NCBI RefSeq assembly: GCF_001830555.1
Contig: NZ_MIAM01000017.1
Location: 674-64,673 of the forward strand
Length of the DNA: 64,000 nucleotides
Direction: 5' to 3'
DNA from: Sphingopyxis sp. RIFCSPHIGHO2_12_FULL_65_19
GTDB lineage: Bacteria > Pseudomonadota > Alphaproteobacteria > Sphingomonadales > Sphingomonadaceae
Part shown: positions 9,877 through 18,223 of the stretch, piece after piece
Position numbering within the stretch: position 1 is the stretch's first letter
Layout of the letters: every line of letters starts with the position of its first letter
Program-made: the position numbers and the translations under genes
Notes under the pieces: model-generated
What the model was told of the DNA's origin: nothing
What the model saw: the letters and a program-made list of their open reading frames with translations, nothing else
Database searches by the model: none

Positions 9877-9954
9877 GTCATCCCGGCGAAGGCCGGGATC
9901 TCGACGCTTCTGATATGAGGCGAAGTTGAGGCCCCGGCCTTCGCCGGGGTGACT
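9877..9954 (+). repeat. Paired palindromic repeat between ferredoxin and rlmB
   Basis: The left arm GTCATCCCGGCGAAGGCCGG and a right arm that is its near-exact reverse complement (CCCCGGCCTTCGCCGGGGTGAC) flank a 35-bp spacer. This is the same paired design as at 2211-2292. It occupies the whole gap between two convergent genes, where it may also stop transcription from both sides. Confidence 0.8.
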
Positions 9955-9964
9955 GCCCAGGAAA

Positions 9965-10732
9965 TTAGGCGTTTGCCGTCGCCACCGCGTAGAGCGCGAT
10001 CGCCGCGGCGTTCGAGATATTGAGGCTCTCCATCCGCGGCGAGATCGGCAGCTTTGCCAGCACGTCGCAATGTTCCATGACATTGTGGCGCATCCCGTCG
10101 CCTTCGGACCCGAGCACCAGCGCGACCTTGCTGCCGTCGAGCGTCGAGGCCAGCGTCGTGTCGGTGTCGCCCATCAGCCCGATGCGCCAATATTGCGCCT
10201 CCGCGATTTCCTCGAGCGCGCGCGACAGATTGACGACGCGCACCCACGGCACGGTTTCGAGCGCCCCCGAGGCCGAACGCGCGATCACGCCGCTTTCGGG
10301 CGGGCTGTGGCGATCCTGCGTGATGATCGCCGCGGCATCGAACGCGGCGGCCGAGCGAAGCACCGCGCCGATATTGTGCGGATCGGTGACCTGGTCAAGG
10401 ATGACGAGCGGGCGCCGGCTGTCGGCGTCGCTTTCTTCCTGCAATAGGTCGCCGAGATAGAGGCTGTCGAGCGGATCGACTTCGATCACCAGGCCCTGGT
10501 GCGGCGCGTCGCGCGCAACAAGTCGCGCGAGGTCGGTGACGTCGGCGTAGCTGATGGGAATCACCGGCGGCAGGTCGAGCTGCCCCAGCGCTTCGCGCGT
10601 GCCCCAGATGCGCTTGACGGTGCGGTCGGGGTTGGCGAGCGCGGCCAGAACGGCGTGGCGGCCCCAGAAACGGACGGCCTGACCGCGCTGGCCCTGGCCC
10701 TGGGGGCGACGATGGCGGGAAAATTGTCTCAT
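9965..10732 (-). CDS. rlmB: 23S rRNA (guanosine-2'-O-)-methyltransferase RlmB-type (SpoU family)
   Basis: 255-residue TrmH/SpoU family enzyme that uses S-adenosylmethionine to methylate a ribose 2'-OH in 23S rRNA. The three SpoU motifs are visible: LDQVTDPHNIGAVLRSAAAF (motif 1), VALVLGSEGDGM (motif 2) and SLNISNAAAIALY (motif 3, trefoil knot). A basic N-terminus and a substrate-binding L30e-like domain precede them. Start at ATG 10732 is preferred; ATGs at 10750 and 10759 are possible. The assignment to RlmB rather than a related SpoU enzyme rests on length and organisation. Confidence 0.88.
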   Translation of the reverse strand: MRQFSRHRRPQGQGQRGQAVRFWGRHAVLAALANPDRTVKRIWGTREALGQLDLPPVIPISYADVTDLARLVARDAPHQGLVIEVDPLDSLYLGDLLQEESDADSRRPLVILDQVTDPHNIGAVLRSAAAFDAAAIITQDRHSPPESGVIARSASGALETVPWVRVVNLSRALEEIAEAQYWRIGLMGDTDTTLASTLDGSKVALVLGSEGDGMRHNVMEHCDVLAKLPISPRMESLNISNAAAIALYAVATANA

Positions 10733-10811
10733 GCGGCGCGCCTTACCCATGACTGCCATTGACAGGCAAGCATCGTTTCGCCATTGGACCGCTTCCCAAA
10801 GCGGGCCCCAA

Positions 10812-10897
10812 GGACAGGTGGCCGAGTGGTTAAAGGCAGCAGACTGTAAATCTGCCCGGGTTTCCGTACGCTGGTTCGAATCCAGCCCTGTCCACCA
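10812..10897 (+). tRNA. tRNA-Tyr (anticodon GUA)
   Basis: Acceptor GGACAGG (10812-10818) pairs with CCTGTCC (10887-10893), followed by A and an encoded CCA. The anticodon loop TGTAAAT gives GUA, a long variable arm is present and the T loop reads GGTTCGAATCC. Length is 86 nt. The integrase gene begins about 200 bp downstream in the same orientation, so the 3' end of this tRNA is the likely attachment site of the island. Confidence 0.95.
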
Positions 10898-11009
10898 CCC
10901 TCCCATCCGAGGGTGTCCGCCGAACCCTCTAGAAATCCCAGAAAACCTAGCGTATCATCCACGCATCGTCCGCATGCGTCCGGGGCAATTTGCCTGCAGC
11001 CGGAGCGTA

Positions 11010-11089
11010 GTGTGGGGGAAGTGTGGGGGAAGATTGTCTTTCCCCCACACTCGTGTTCCCCAGAATGTGGGGAGAAAGTGTGGGGGAAG
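11010..11089 (+). repeat. Clustered GTGTGGGGGAAG repeats upstream of the integrase
   Basis: Direct copies occur at 11010-11021, 11021-11032 and 11078-11089, with an inverted, slightly altered copy around 11038-11049 and a related GTGTTCCCCAG/ATGTGGGGAG pair between. They lie between tRNA-Tyr and the integrase start. Placement suggests arm-type sites for the integrase or its excisionase, and possible autoregulation; this is inference. Confidence 0.75.
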
Positions 11090-11095
11090 ATTCCC

Positions 11096-12322
11096 ATGGG
11101 CAAACTCACGGCGGTTGCGGTCAAGGCCGCTCTTGCGAATCCGGGCACCTATCAGGATGGTGACGGCTTGTTTTTGAAGGTCGATAGGCGTGGAGGGGCA
11201 TCTTGGACCCTTCGTCTGCAGCGCGACGGTAAGCGTCAAGACATCGGACTGGGCAGCGCGAAGTTGTTCACTTTGGCGCAGGTCCGCGAGAAGGCCGGCG
11301 AGCTTCGCAAGGCGGTCAAGGTCGACCGGCGCGACATATTGGCTGAGCGGAAAGACGAGGCGTCTGCCAAGGTGACGTTTCGCGAAGCGGCGAGGCAATA
11401 TCACGCCGAGAACGAGGCGGGATGGAAGAGCGAGATCTACGCCCGCCAATGGCTTTCCAGCCTTGAGAATTACGCCTTCCCGAAACTGGGCGACGAGCAG
11501 ACCGGTGCGATTGTCGCGGCTGACATCATAAACGTGCTCACGCCGATCTGGCAGGAGATACCCGAGACCGCCCGTCAGGTGCGCAACCGGATCTGCACCG
11601 TGCTGGATTATGCACATGCAAAGGGCTGGCGTTCACGAGAGGCTCCCTCAGGTAATAGCAGCCTGAAAGCGGGGCGTGGCTTGCCGCGGCAACTCAAGAA
11701 AACCGAGAATCGCAAGGCTATGCCATATGCCGCTTTGCCCGGTTTCATCACTGCACTGCAGCGCAAGCCATCCTACAGCAGGCTTGCGCTGGAACTACTC
11801 ATCCTGACCGGTGCGCGCAGCCAGGAGGTGCGTCTGGCGACCTGGGACGAACTCGACATCGAAGCGCGGCTATGGACTGTGCCCGCCGATCATATGAAGC
11901 GTGGCAAGTCGCATATCGTGCCGCTGTCCGATGCCGCGCTGGAAGTGATTGCAAAAGCGCATGCTTTCAGGCTCCCGGACACAGACGTGATTTTCCCCGG
12001 TGCGAGTGGGAAGAATATGTCCGATATGACGCTGCTCAAAGTCCTTCGTGACATGGCTGAGCCTTTTCATGTCCACGGCTTCCGGTCGACATTCACCGAT
12101 TGGGCGGCGAACGAGGGTTTCCCCGATGCCGTTGTGGAAGCGGCGCTTGCGCACAAGACGCCGGATGCAGTGCAGGCCGCTTACCGTCGGACGACCTACC
12201 TCGGGACCGCGGAAAAGCCTGGCGAGCGTGTCAGGCTCATGGGTGCGTGGGGCAGTTATTGCCTCGCCCGCAAAGTTGTTGAGGACGACGGGGAACAGAC
12301 AGGAGGCGGAGACGCGGAGTAG
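11096..12322 (+). CDS. Tyrosine site-specific integrase, P4 type
   Basis: 408-residue tyrosine recombinase expected to integrate the island at tRNA-Tyr. ATG 11096 follows a GGGGAAG site and opens the N-terminal DUF4102-type arm-binding domain (GKLTAVAVKAAL, GLFLKV). Catalytic residues are placed at Arg241 (LTGARSQEVR), His327/Arg330 (HVHGFR), His353 (LAHK) and Tyr363 (AAYRRT), so it looks intact. No excisionase gene is seen beside it. A longer reading frame upstream runs through the repeat cluster and is probably not coding. Confidence 0.94.
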   Translation: MGKLTAVAVKAALANPGTYQDGDGLFLKVDRRGGASWTLRLQRDGKRQDIGLGSAKLFTLAQVREKAGELRKAVKVDRRDILAERKDEASAKVTFREAARQYHAENEAGWKSEIYARQWLSSLENYAFPKLGDEQTGAIVAADIINVLTPIWQEIPETARQVRNRICTVLDYAHAKGWRSREAPSGNSSLKAGRGLPRQLKKTENRKAMPYAALPGFITALQRKPSYSRLALELLILTGARSQEVRLATWDELDIEARLWTVPADHMKRGKSHIVPLSDAALEVIAKAHAFRLPDTDVIFPGASGKNMSDMTLLKVLRDMAEPFHVHGFRSTFTDWAANEGFPDAVVEAALAHKTPDAVQAAYRRTTYLGTAEKPGERVRLMGAWGSYCLARKVVEDDGEQTGGGDAE

Positions 12323-12520
12323 ACGAGCCGTTTTCCCTATCAAGCATCGAAACGTGGTTATCATCGCGGGCCAAACAGCAGTTCGCATCCTTGTTGTGAA
12401 CGGTAGCTCACTTCCCTGCCTCCCCCCAACCGCGCGGGTGAGAGCAAGAGGGAAGGGGCGCTTCGCGACGGTTCGAAGGCCGAGAGAGAGTCTCTTGGTC
12501 GGCCGTCGCGGAGAAAAGTC

Positions 12521-14647
12521 ATGGCTTCCAAGCAAAAAATCACGCTCGATCAACCGCAGGCCATCCCGCTTGACCGGTTGCGGCTTTCGGACGCAAATGT
12601 TCGGCGGATCAAGCCCGGCCAGTCAGTTGCCGAACTGGCCGACAGCATCGCACGGCGCGGGTTGCTGCATAACCTGAATGTCCGCCCGATCCTCGATAGC
12701 GAAGGCAACCCTACCGGTGACTTTGAGGTGCCGGCAGGCGGGCGACGCTACCGCGCGCTCCAACTGCTGGTGAAGCAGAAGCGGCTTGCCAACAATGCGC
12801 CGATCCCGTGCAGGGTACGGGCTGCGAACGACGATATCCTGGCCGAAGAGGACAGTCTCGCCGAGAATTCAGAGCGCGTAAGTCTGCACCCGCTCGACCA
12901 GTTTCGCGGCATGCAGGCGCTCGCCGCCAAGGGGAATGCCGTCGAGGACATTGCCGCACATTTTTTCGTGACGCCGGCGGTGGTCAGGCAGCGCCTCAAG
13001 CTGGCGAGCGTCTCGCCAAAGCTGCTCGACATCTTTGGTGACGACGGCATGTCGCTCGAGACCCTGATGGCCTTCACGGTGACGGACGATGAAGAGCGCC
13101 AGATTCAGGTCTGGGAGATGGTCGAGCACGACTTCCAGCCATCCGCTTCGTTCATCCGCCAGAGGCTGACCGAGAACAGCGTCCGCGTATCCGACAAGCG
13201 TGTCCGCTTCGTCGGGCTCGACGCCTATGTCGAGGCGGGTGGCAGTGTCGTTCGCGACCTGTTCGAAGTCGATCACGGCGGCTGGCTCACCGACGTCGGC
13301 CTGCTCGACCGGCTCGTCGCCGAGAAGTTCGAAGTCGAAGCGGCGCGGATCGGCGAGGAAGGCTGGAAATGGATCGACGCCGCGATCGAGCATGTCTTCA
13401 ATCCGGGGCGCGGCATGCGCGTCCTTGCCGGCGACGAAGTGCCGATGAGCGCAGAGGAGGAGAAGCTCGGCGCGGACCTCGAAGCGGAGGGCGAAGCGCT
13501 GAGCAACGAATGGAGCGATGCGGACGAGGTTCCCGACGAGGTCCACACCCGGCTCGAGGAGATCGACGCCGAGATCAGCCGCATCAACGACCGCCCGATC
13601 GTCTTCGATGCCGCCGAGATCGCCATCGCCGGCGCGTTCGTCTCGATCGGGATCGACGGGAGGCTGAGCGTCGAGCGCGGCTATGTGAAGCCGGAGGATG
13701 AACCCGAAGCCGAGCCGGAGGAGGGCGATCAGGGCACGGACGAGGGCGCGAATGACGCAGGCGGCGGCGACGGCAGTTCCAAGTCCGCGCCTTCGGCTCC
13801 CGGCCAATCTGCGGCCGAGCCCGAGGACGATGAAGGTGCCTTGAAGCCGATGTCAGAGCGCCTCGTGTCCGACCTCACGGCGTGGAGAACGCTCGCGCTA
13901 CAGGACGCCTTCGCGAAGTGCCCGGAGACGGCCTATATCGCTGTGCTCCATGCGTTCGTCCTGTCCTGCTTTTACGGTTACAGCCGCGAAAGCTGTCTGC
14001 AGACGTCGATCAACTCGGTCCATTTTTCCAACGCTCCGGCAGGTCTGCGTCACTGCGCCCCGGGGCAGGCGATCGCGGAACGCATCGACGGTTGGCGTGG
14101 TCGCCTGCCGAAAAGCGACAAGGAGGTCTGGGACTGGCTGCTTGAACTCGGCGACGAGGACCGCGCGAGCCTTCTTGCGCATTGCGCCTCGCTCGGCGTC
14201 AATGCACAGGCGGAGATCGTCCGGGGCTATGACGGCCGCGTCTCGGCGCACGGGATCGCCCGGCGGCTGGCGCACAGCCATGTGCTCGCGCGGGCCGTGG
14301 GGCTGGATGTCGTGGGGGCCGGCTGGCGCCCGACCGCCGACGGCTATCTAAGCAGCGTTCCGAAGCTGCGGATTCTTGCCGACGTTGCCGAGGCACGCGG
14401 CGAGAATTTTGCCGGAATGATCGACCATTTGAAGAAGGGCGACATGGCACGCGAGGCCGAGCGCCTGCTCGAAGACGCTGGCTGGCTCCCCGAGCCGATG
14501 CGGACGCCCGAACTCGAGAGCGCTGCCATCCCGGCGCCGGAGGCAACGGCGCCGGCCAACGACGAGGCGGATGGCGAGCTTCCCGCCTTTCTCGCGGAGG
14601 AAGTAGGTGAGGATGCGGGCGATCCCGAAGCGATCGGCGCCGAATGA
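12521..14647 (+). CDS. ParB/RepB-like nuclease-domain protein
   Basis: 708 residues. The N-terminal 15-110 region is a ParB/Srx fold (IPLDRLRLSDANVRR, then GGRRYRALQ) and is followed by a KorB/ParB-type helix-turn-helix region (VEDIAAHFFVTPAVVRQRLKLA, about 140-165). An acidic low-complexity linker (about 390-440) leads to a C-terminal domain I cannot assign. Large ParB-like proteins of this kind are common on alphaproteobacterial conjugative elements and need not partition DNA. No parA is present. It is the first of four same-strand island genes. Confidence 0.85.
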   Translation: MASKQKITLDQPQAIPLDRLRLSDANVRRIKPGQSVAELADSIARRGLLHNLNVRPILDSEGNPTGDFEVPAGGRRYRALQLLVKQKRLANNAPIPCRVRAANDDILAEEDSLAENSERVSLHPLDQFRGMQALAAKGNAVEDIAAHFFVTPAVVRQRLKLASVSPKLLDIFGDDGMSLETLMAFTVTDDEERQIQVWEMVEHDFQPSASFIRQRLTENSVRVSDKRVRFVGLDAYVEAGGSVVRDLFEVDHGGWLTDVGLLDRLVAEKFEVEAARIGEEGWKWIDAAIEHVFNPGRGMRVLAGDEVPMSAEEEKLGADLEAEGEALSNEWSDADEVPDEVHTRLEEIDAEISRINDRPIVFDAAEIAIAGAFVSIGIDGRLSVERGYVKPEDEPEAEPEEGDQGTDEGANDAGGGDGSSKSAPSAPGQSAAEPEDDEGALKPMSERLVSDLTAWRTLALQDAFAKCPETAYIAVLHAFVLSCFYGYSRESCLQTSINSVHFSNAPAGLRHCAPGQAIAERIDGWRGRLPKSDKEVWDWLLELGDEDRASLLAHCASLGVNAQAEIVRGYDGRVSAHGIARRLAHSHVLARAVGLDVVGAGWRPTADGYLSSVPKLRILADVAEARGENFAGMIDHLKKGDMAREAERLLEDAGWLPEPMRTPELESAAIPAPEATAPANDEADGELPAFLAEEVGEDAGDPEAIGAE

Positions 14648-14687
14648 ATCTCCGCCGCGCATAGCGGCACCCTGAAGTCCCGCCTCG

Positions 14688-14720
14688 AAAGCCCGGCCAT
14701 CGCGCCGGGCTTTCGCTTTT
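14688..14720 (+). terminator. Hairpin upstream of the 14797 gene
   Basis: AAAGCCCGGC/GCCGGGCTTT stem followed by TTCGCTTTT, 40 bp after the ParB-like stop. The same arrangement recurs before the 15855 gene, with the T tract running into a TTTTGCA-GGAG ribosome-binding region. Confidence 0.65.
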
Positions 14721-14796
14721 GCACGGAGAATGAAAATGCGAAATGAAATTCAAGCAGACGCGCCGGCGATGCCGGTCCTCGTCGCGGGAGGTCATC

Positions 14797-15288
14797 ATGG
14801 CTGACCGCGTCTCTATATCGTTCAAGCTCGGCGGCCATCTCACGCCCGAGACCTGGCTCGCACTCGCGGCGGTCATCGCGGGCGAGAGCCTTTCCATCGA
14901 ATGGGACGGCCCCGCCTTCGAGTCTTCGCACCGTACCGTCGGCGAACCGCTCGAACTGTTTGCGAACGAAGTCGCCTGGGGAAAGGTCGAGCCGCTCGAA
15001 ACGTTCTGCCAGGATCATGGACTGCCTTACCGATTCTGGGCGGGCGGATTCTTCGCCGAATGGAGCGCAGAGCGGATCGTCTTCCGCGGCGAAGGCACGC
15101 CTGACAGCTTCATCGTCGACGAATCCGATCGCGTCCTGATCGATCGGCACGAAGTGGTCCGGCGCGGCAGCGTTGAGGGCATTCTCGCCTATTTCGACGA
15201 GGCCGAGTTCACCGTGCCTACGCTCGTTGTCGAAGGCGATCCCGACATTCCCGTCGGGGCGGCCGGACAGGAGACGGCGCATGGCTGA
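14797..15288 (+). CDS. Hypothetical island protein
   Basis: 163 residues from ATG 14797, chosen because it follows GGGAGG at good spacing; an upstream ATG (14743) lacks such a site. The sequence is acidic and Trp-containing (WLALAAVIAGESLSIEWDG, RFWAGGFFAEWSAERI) with no membrane segment. No family is recognised. It overlaps the next gene by 8 bp, so the two are translationally coupled. Its place beside a large ParB-like protein is typical of plasmid or integrative-element backbone genes of unknown role. Confidence 0.75.
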   Translation: MADRVSISFKLGGHLTPETWLALAAVIAGESLSIEWDGPAFESSHRTVGEPLELFANEVAWGKVEPLETFCQDHGLPYRFWAGGFFAEWSAERIVFRGEGTPDSFIVDESDRVLIDRHEVVRRGSVEGILAYFDEAEFTVPTLVVEGDPDIPVGAAGQETAHG

Positions 15289-15790
15289 CTATCATTCGCC
15301 AACGATCGTGCGCCCGGATATCCCGCGCGCCGCGATGACCTTGCTCGAGCATCGTCTCCTGATCGGGATGTTCAGCCACGAAGGAGGCGAGGACGAGGTG
15401 TACTTCTTCGCGGAGGACTATGTGAACGACCTTCTCCATCTCGACCTTGCCGAGGTGCATCAGCTGCTCGAGGTCGATCCCTTCCCAGACAGCTATGCCG
15501 TCACGGCGATCCGGGATCACCTGCGCAAGCTCGATCCGGCGGAGGGCGAGCTTGCCCTCGACATGTCGGTGATCGGCTATGAGGGCATTTTCCAGGACAT
15601 CATCAAACGCTGCGATGCTCTCGATGATGTCGAGGTCGTTGCTGCCTGGACCTGCACCAAGATGCGGCCCGATGGCTTCGGCGGGATAGCGACGCTGATC
15701 ACCGCCGATGCGATCGAGACTATGTCGACCGCTTCATTCCTCGACGAGGTTCGGAACCGACTGCGGCCCGAGGAGCTGGCCACCGCCTGA
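15281..15790 (+). CDS. Hypothetical island protein
   Basis: 169 residues from ATG 15281, overlapping the preceding gene by 8 bp after a CAGGAGA site. Acidic and soluble, with a central FAEDYVNDLLHLDLAEVHQLL helix-rich stretch. No known domain is recognised. It is the third gene of the island block, followed by a hairpin at 15811. Confidence 0.75.
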   Translation: MADYHSPTIVRPDIPRAAMTLLEHRLLIGMFSHEGGEDEVYFFAEDYVNDLLHLDLAEVHQLLEVDPFPDSYAVTAIRDHLRKLDPAEGELALDMSVIGYEGIFQDIIKRCDALDDVEVVAAWTCTKMRPDGFGGIATLITADAIETMSTASFLDEVRNRLRPEELATA

Positions 15791-15810
15791 CCCGTCCATC
15801 GTCCCAACCT

Positions 15811-15841
15811 GGCCCGGCCGCCGCGCCGGGCCTTTTCTTTT
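15811..15841 (+). terminator. Hairpin upstream of the 15855 gene
   Basis: GGCCCGGC/GCCGGGCC stem followed by TTTTCTTTT, then GCAGGAG and the next start codon. It is a near copy of the hairpin at 14688 and may act as an intercistronic terminator or attenuator. Confidence 0.65.
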
Positions 15842-15854
15842 GCAGGAGATTGTC

Positions 15855-16166
15855 ATGGCCGAGATTATCGAGACGACGGTCTACAGCCTCGAGGAACTGT
15901 CGGAGGAGGCAAAGGAGAAGGCGCGGGCGTGGTATCTTCAGGGCGCGTTTGACCACGACTGGTATTGGGCCGTCTGTGAGGATTTCGAACGGATATGCGA
16001 GATTCTGGGCGTCGACCTCGCGACCGTGCCCGTTCGCCTCCACGGGGGCGGTACGCGGCGAAAGCCCTGCATCTGGTTCTCGGGCTTCGCGAGCCAGGGG
16101 GACGGTGCCTGCTTCGAGGGCGACTATAGCTACGCGAAGCGTTCCGCCTCATTGATCCGCGAGTAG
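15855..16166 (+). CDS. Plasmid-type hypothetical protein, C-terminally truncated
   Basis: 103 residues from ATG 15855 after GCAGGAG. The N-terminal part (YSLEELSEEAKEKARAWY) and the CFEGDYSYAK stretch resemble an antirestriction-associated family found on plasmids and conjugative elements, whose members as I recall continue well beyond this point. Here the frame stops shortly after YSYAK, just where a truncated TonB-receptor gene on the other strand begins to overlap it. I read this as a truncation at a recombination junction near 16,165. Family membership is from memory and moderate. Confidence 0.6.
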   Translation: MAEIIETTVYSLEELSEEAKEKARAWYLQGAFDHDWYWAVCEDFERICEILGVDLATVPVRLHGGGTRRKPCIWFSGFASQGDGACFEGDYSYAKRSASLIRE

Positions 16167-16267
16167 CTCTGCTGAACGGGCTGTGTCTGCGCCTGCGCGG
16201 CGGGAACCTGAATCGCGATTGCTGCGGTGCTCACCGAGAGCATCGCCGCCAGAAATTTGTACTTCAT
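16130..16267 (-). pseudogene. 5' remnant of a TonB-dependent receptor gene
   Basis: ATG 16267 follows an excellent GGGGAGG site and opens a signal peptide (KFLAAMLSVSTAAIAIQVPAAQAQ) and TQPVQQSYS, the way STN-domain TonB-dependent receptors begin. The frame then diverges and stops after 45 codons. It lies immediately downstream of fecR and the ECF sigma gene in the normal order sigma-fecR-receptor, so the receptor body has evidently been lost at the island junction. Confidence 0.7.
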
Positions 16268-16348
16268 TCTACCTCCCCAAGCGGCCACCGATGACCGTCT
16301 GGGGGTGCAAAACACCGGAAAGGAGATTTCCCCCCTCTCCGATGGGAA

Positions 16349-17269
16349 TTATTTTTTGCTGAGCGTGATCGCGTCCGATCCATCGGTCGCTTGGAGCCCC
16401 AATGCCGCGGCGAGCTTGCGGGCGAGGCTTGCGCCGTTGGTTACGTCAAAACGGCCTGTCACCGGGAGCGAGGTCAGGGCGGGATCCGCGAGGCGGATCG
16501 GTCTCGAGTTCACTTTATTCGCCGCTTCGATCACCGCGCCGAGCGGAAGTCCGTCGGCGGCAAGCATCGTCGTCGGTTCCGCTGTCGGCACCGGACTTGT
16601 CATCGCCGGGATGAGGCGTGGACCGCTTTCCGAGACTTCTGCACTCTCGCCGGGGACGAGGCGGACAGTCTTTGCCGTTCCGCCGAGGCGAACCTCCACC
16701 GAGCCGCGCACGAGTTTGACCTTGGGGGCGTTCGAACGCGCGTCGACCTCGAACACCGTGCCGAGGGCTTTCGTCTCGGAGATGCCGGCGACGACGATGA
16801 AAGGGCGGGCGCTGTCGTGCGCAACATCGAAGCGTGCGCGGCCGCCGTGCAAGCGGATACGGCGCTCGGTCTCGGAGAATTGCGGCTCGACCCAGGCACC
16901 GTCCATCAGGGTCACGGTGGAGCCATCGGCGAGACGAAGCTGGCGAGGCAGCATGGGACCAGCTGCTATCTGGGGCGTGTCGCTTTGCCGCGCCATGTGC
17001 CAAGCGAAGCCGAGGGCGATGCCGACCGCGGCGATCGTCGCGACGGCCCAGCGGAAACCGCCAGTCGATCTGCGTTCGGTCCGCGCCTTCGCATCGATAC
17101 GGGCGCGCGATGCCGTACGAGCCACCGCGACATCATCCTCGGACATAGCAAAGGCCTCGGCATTGCCGGGCTTCGCATACCATTGCTCGAAGGCCTCGCG
17201 GTCGGCCTCGGACGGTGTTCCGCGCATCCGCACGGCCCATTCGGCCGCTTCGCGCTCGACGGACCTCAC
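16349..17269 (-). CDS. FecR-type anti-sigma/sensor protein
   Basis: 306-residue inner-membrane regulator that in this family relays a signal from an outer-membrane receptor to a cytoplasmic ECF sigma factor. The N-terminal cytoplasmic DUF4880-like part (EAAEWAVRMRG, DREAFEQWYAKPGNAEAF) is followed by one membrane segment (about residues 73-88), then the periplasmic FecR domain (LADGSTVTLMDG, GRARFDVAHDSARPFIVVAG) and an STN-like C-terminal region. It uses a GTG start whose GTGA overlaps the sigma-factor stop. Its receptor gene downstream is cut off, so the signalling path is probably orphaned. Confidence 0.9.
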   Translation of the reverse strand: MRSVEREAAEWAVRMRGTPSEADREAFEQWYAKPGNAEAFAMSEDDVAVARTASRARIDAKARTERRSTGGFRWAVATIAAVGIALGFAWHMARQSDTPQIAAGPMLPRQLRLADGSTVTLMDGAWVEPQFSETERRIRLHGGRARFDVAHDSARPFIVVAGISETKALGTVFEVDARSNAPKVKLVRGSVEVRLGGTAKTVRLVPGESAEVSESGPRLIPAMTSPVPTAEPTTMLAADGLPLGAVIEAANKVNSRPIRLADPALTSLPVTGRFDVTNGASLARKLAAALGLQATDGSDAITLSKK

Positions 17270-17847
17270 GATTGCGTGTCTCGCGCCTTGCGAATGGCCA
17301 TCCGGGCTTTGACGAGATGATTTTCCACGGCTTTTTCGCTTATGCCTTTGATTCGTCCGATCTCGGAATAGCTGAGATCGTCGAAAGTTTGCATCAGGAA
17401 TACATCCCGAGTGGTTGGATTCAGCCTTGCGATGGCGTCCTCGACGCGGCGCAGCGTGTCGCGGTGTTCGAGCGCGGCATGGGGATCGGGACCCGCGACG
17501 TCATGGTCCTCGAAACTATGGTGGGCGTGGGTCTGGTTGCGAGCCCCGGAACGAGCCCGGTTCTTGAGGATCGCTCGTGCGGCAGTCGCGACATAGGCCC
17601 GCGACGCCTGGAGGAGCCCTGTTCCCGTTCCCTTTGCGCTGAAGAGGCGGCGGAATGTCTCCTGCACGAGGTCGGGCACCTCTTGCGGCGGTACGCTGCG
17701 CCGGAAGATCGCGGTCACATAACGCCGTTCGGCCGCATAGATCGCTTCCGCGCGGCCGGCCGCGCCAGCGCCTTCCCAATCGCCCGGCGGCAGCGGATCG
17801 CCCGACGACAGCGCGCGCCGATTTGAGGGGTCGTCTTCGAAATCCAT
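17266..17847 (-). CDS. ECF-type RNA polymerase sigma factor (FecI-like)
   Basis: 193 residues with sigma-70 region 2 (AERRYVTAIFRRSVPPQEVPDLVQETFRRLF) and region 4 (RLNPTTRDVFLMQTFDDLSYSEIGRIKGISEKAVENHL). It would direct transcription of the downstream transport locus when released by FecR. The stop overlaps the GTG of fecR by four bases, so the two are translated together. An acidic, Gly-rich N-terminal leader of about 30 residues precedes region 2. Confidence 0.92.
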   Translation of the reverse strand: MDFEDDPSNRRALSSGDPLPPGDWEGAGAAGRAEAIYAAERRYVTAIFRRSVPPQEVPDLVQETFRRLFSAKGTGTGLLQASRAYVATAARAILKNRARSGARNQTHAHHSFEDHDVAGPDPHAALEHRDTLRRVEDAIARLNPTTRDVFLMQTFDDLSYSEIGRIKGISEKAVENHLVKARMAIRKARDTQS

Positions 17848-18223
17848 TTGCCATCGCCTACCGGTCGAGCCGAGAGGCGGGTGTGCCGGGAGGTAAGAAC
17901 ATATTCGGAAATATGCGCCGCCGCCTTTAGCCCGAGGGCCTGGACATACGCGTCGGCCACCCGGCAGCGGATGGGAATATCATAAGGCTTCCGAACGAGA
18001 TTCTTACGTCTCGGCACCGTGCGCCTTCTTGCCCGATGCAGGGCAAGCATAGCTCGCCGTAGCGGCAGGGCAAGTCAGTGTCGCGCAACTTCGTCCAATA
18101 TGAATCCATCTCCATGCCAGCCGCTTGAAGACAGCGTGCGCGCCGGCGAGGCGATGACGGCGGAATCGACGCAACCCAAGTTAACTTGCTGCAACCGCGG
18201 CAAGAGAGGTCGGTTTCAGCAGC
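17848..18223. other. Intergenic region between divergent sigma and YqcI/YcgG genes
   Basis: No convincing gene or RNA seen in 376 bp. It should hold the promoters of both divergent genes. I could not identify a clear ECF or sigma-70 promoter by eye. Confidence 0.5.

Noticed and set aside
10898..18223. Right-hand attachment site of the island
   Set aside because: No copy of the tRNA-Tyr 3' end was found by eye down to the sigma/FecR locus; a full search would be needed.
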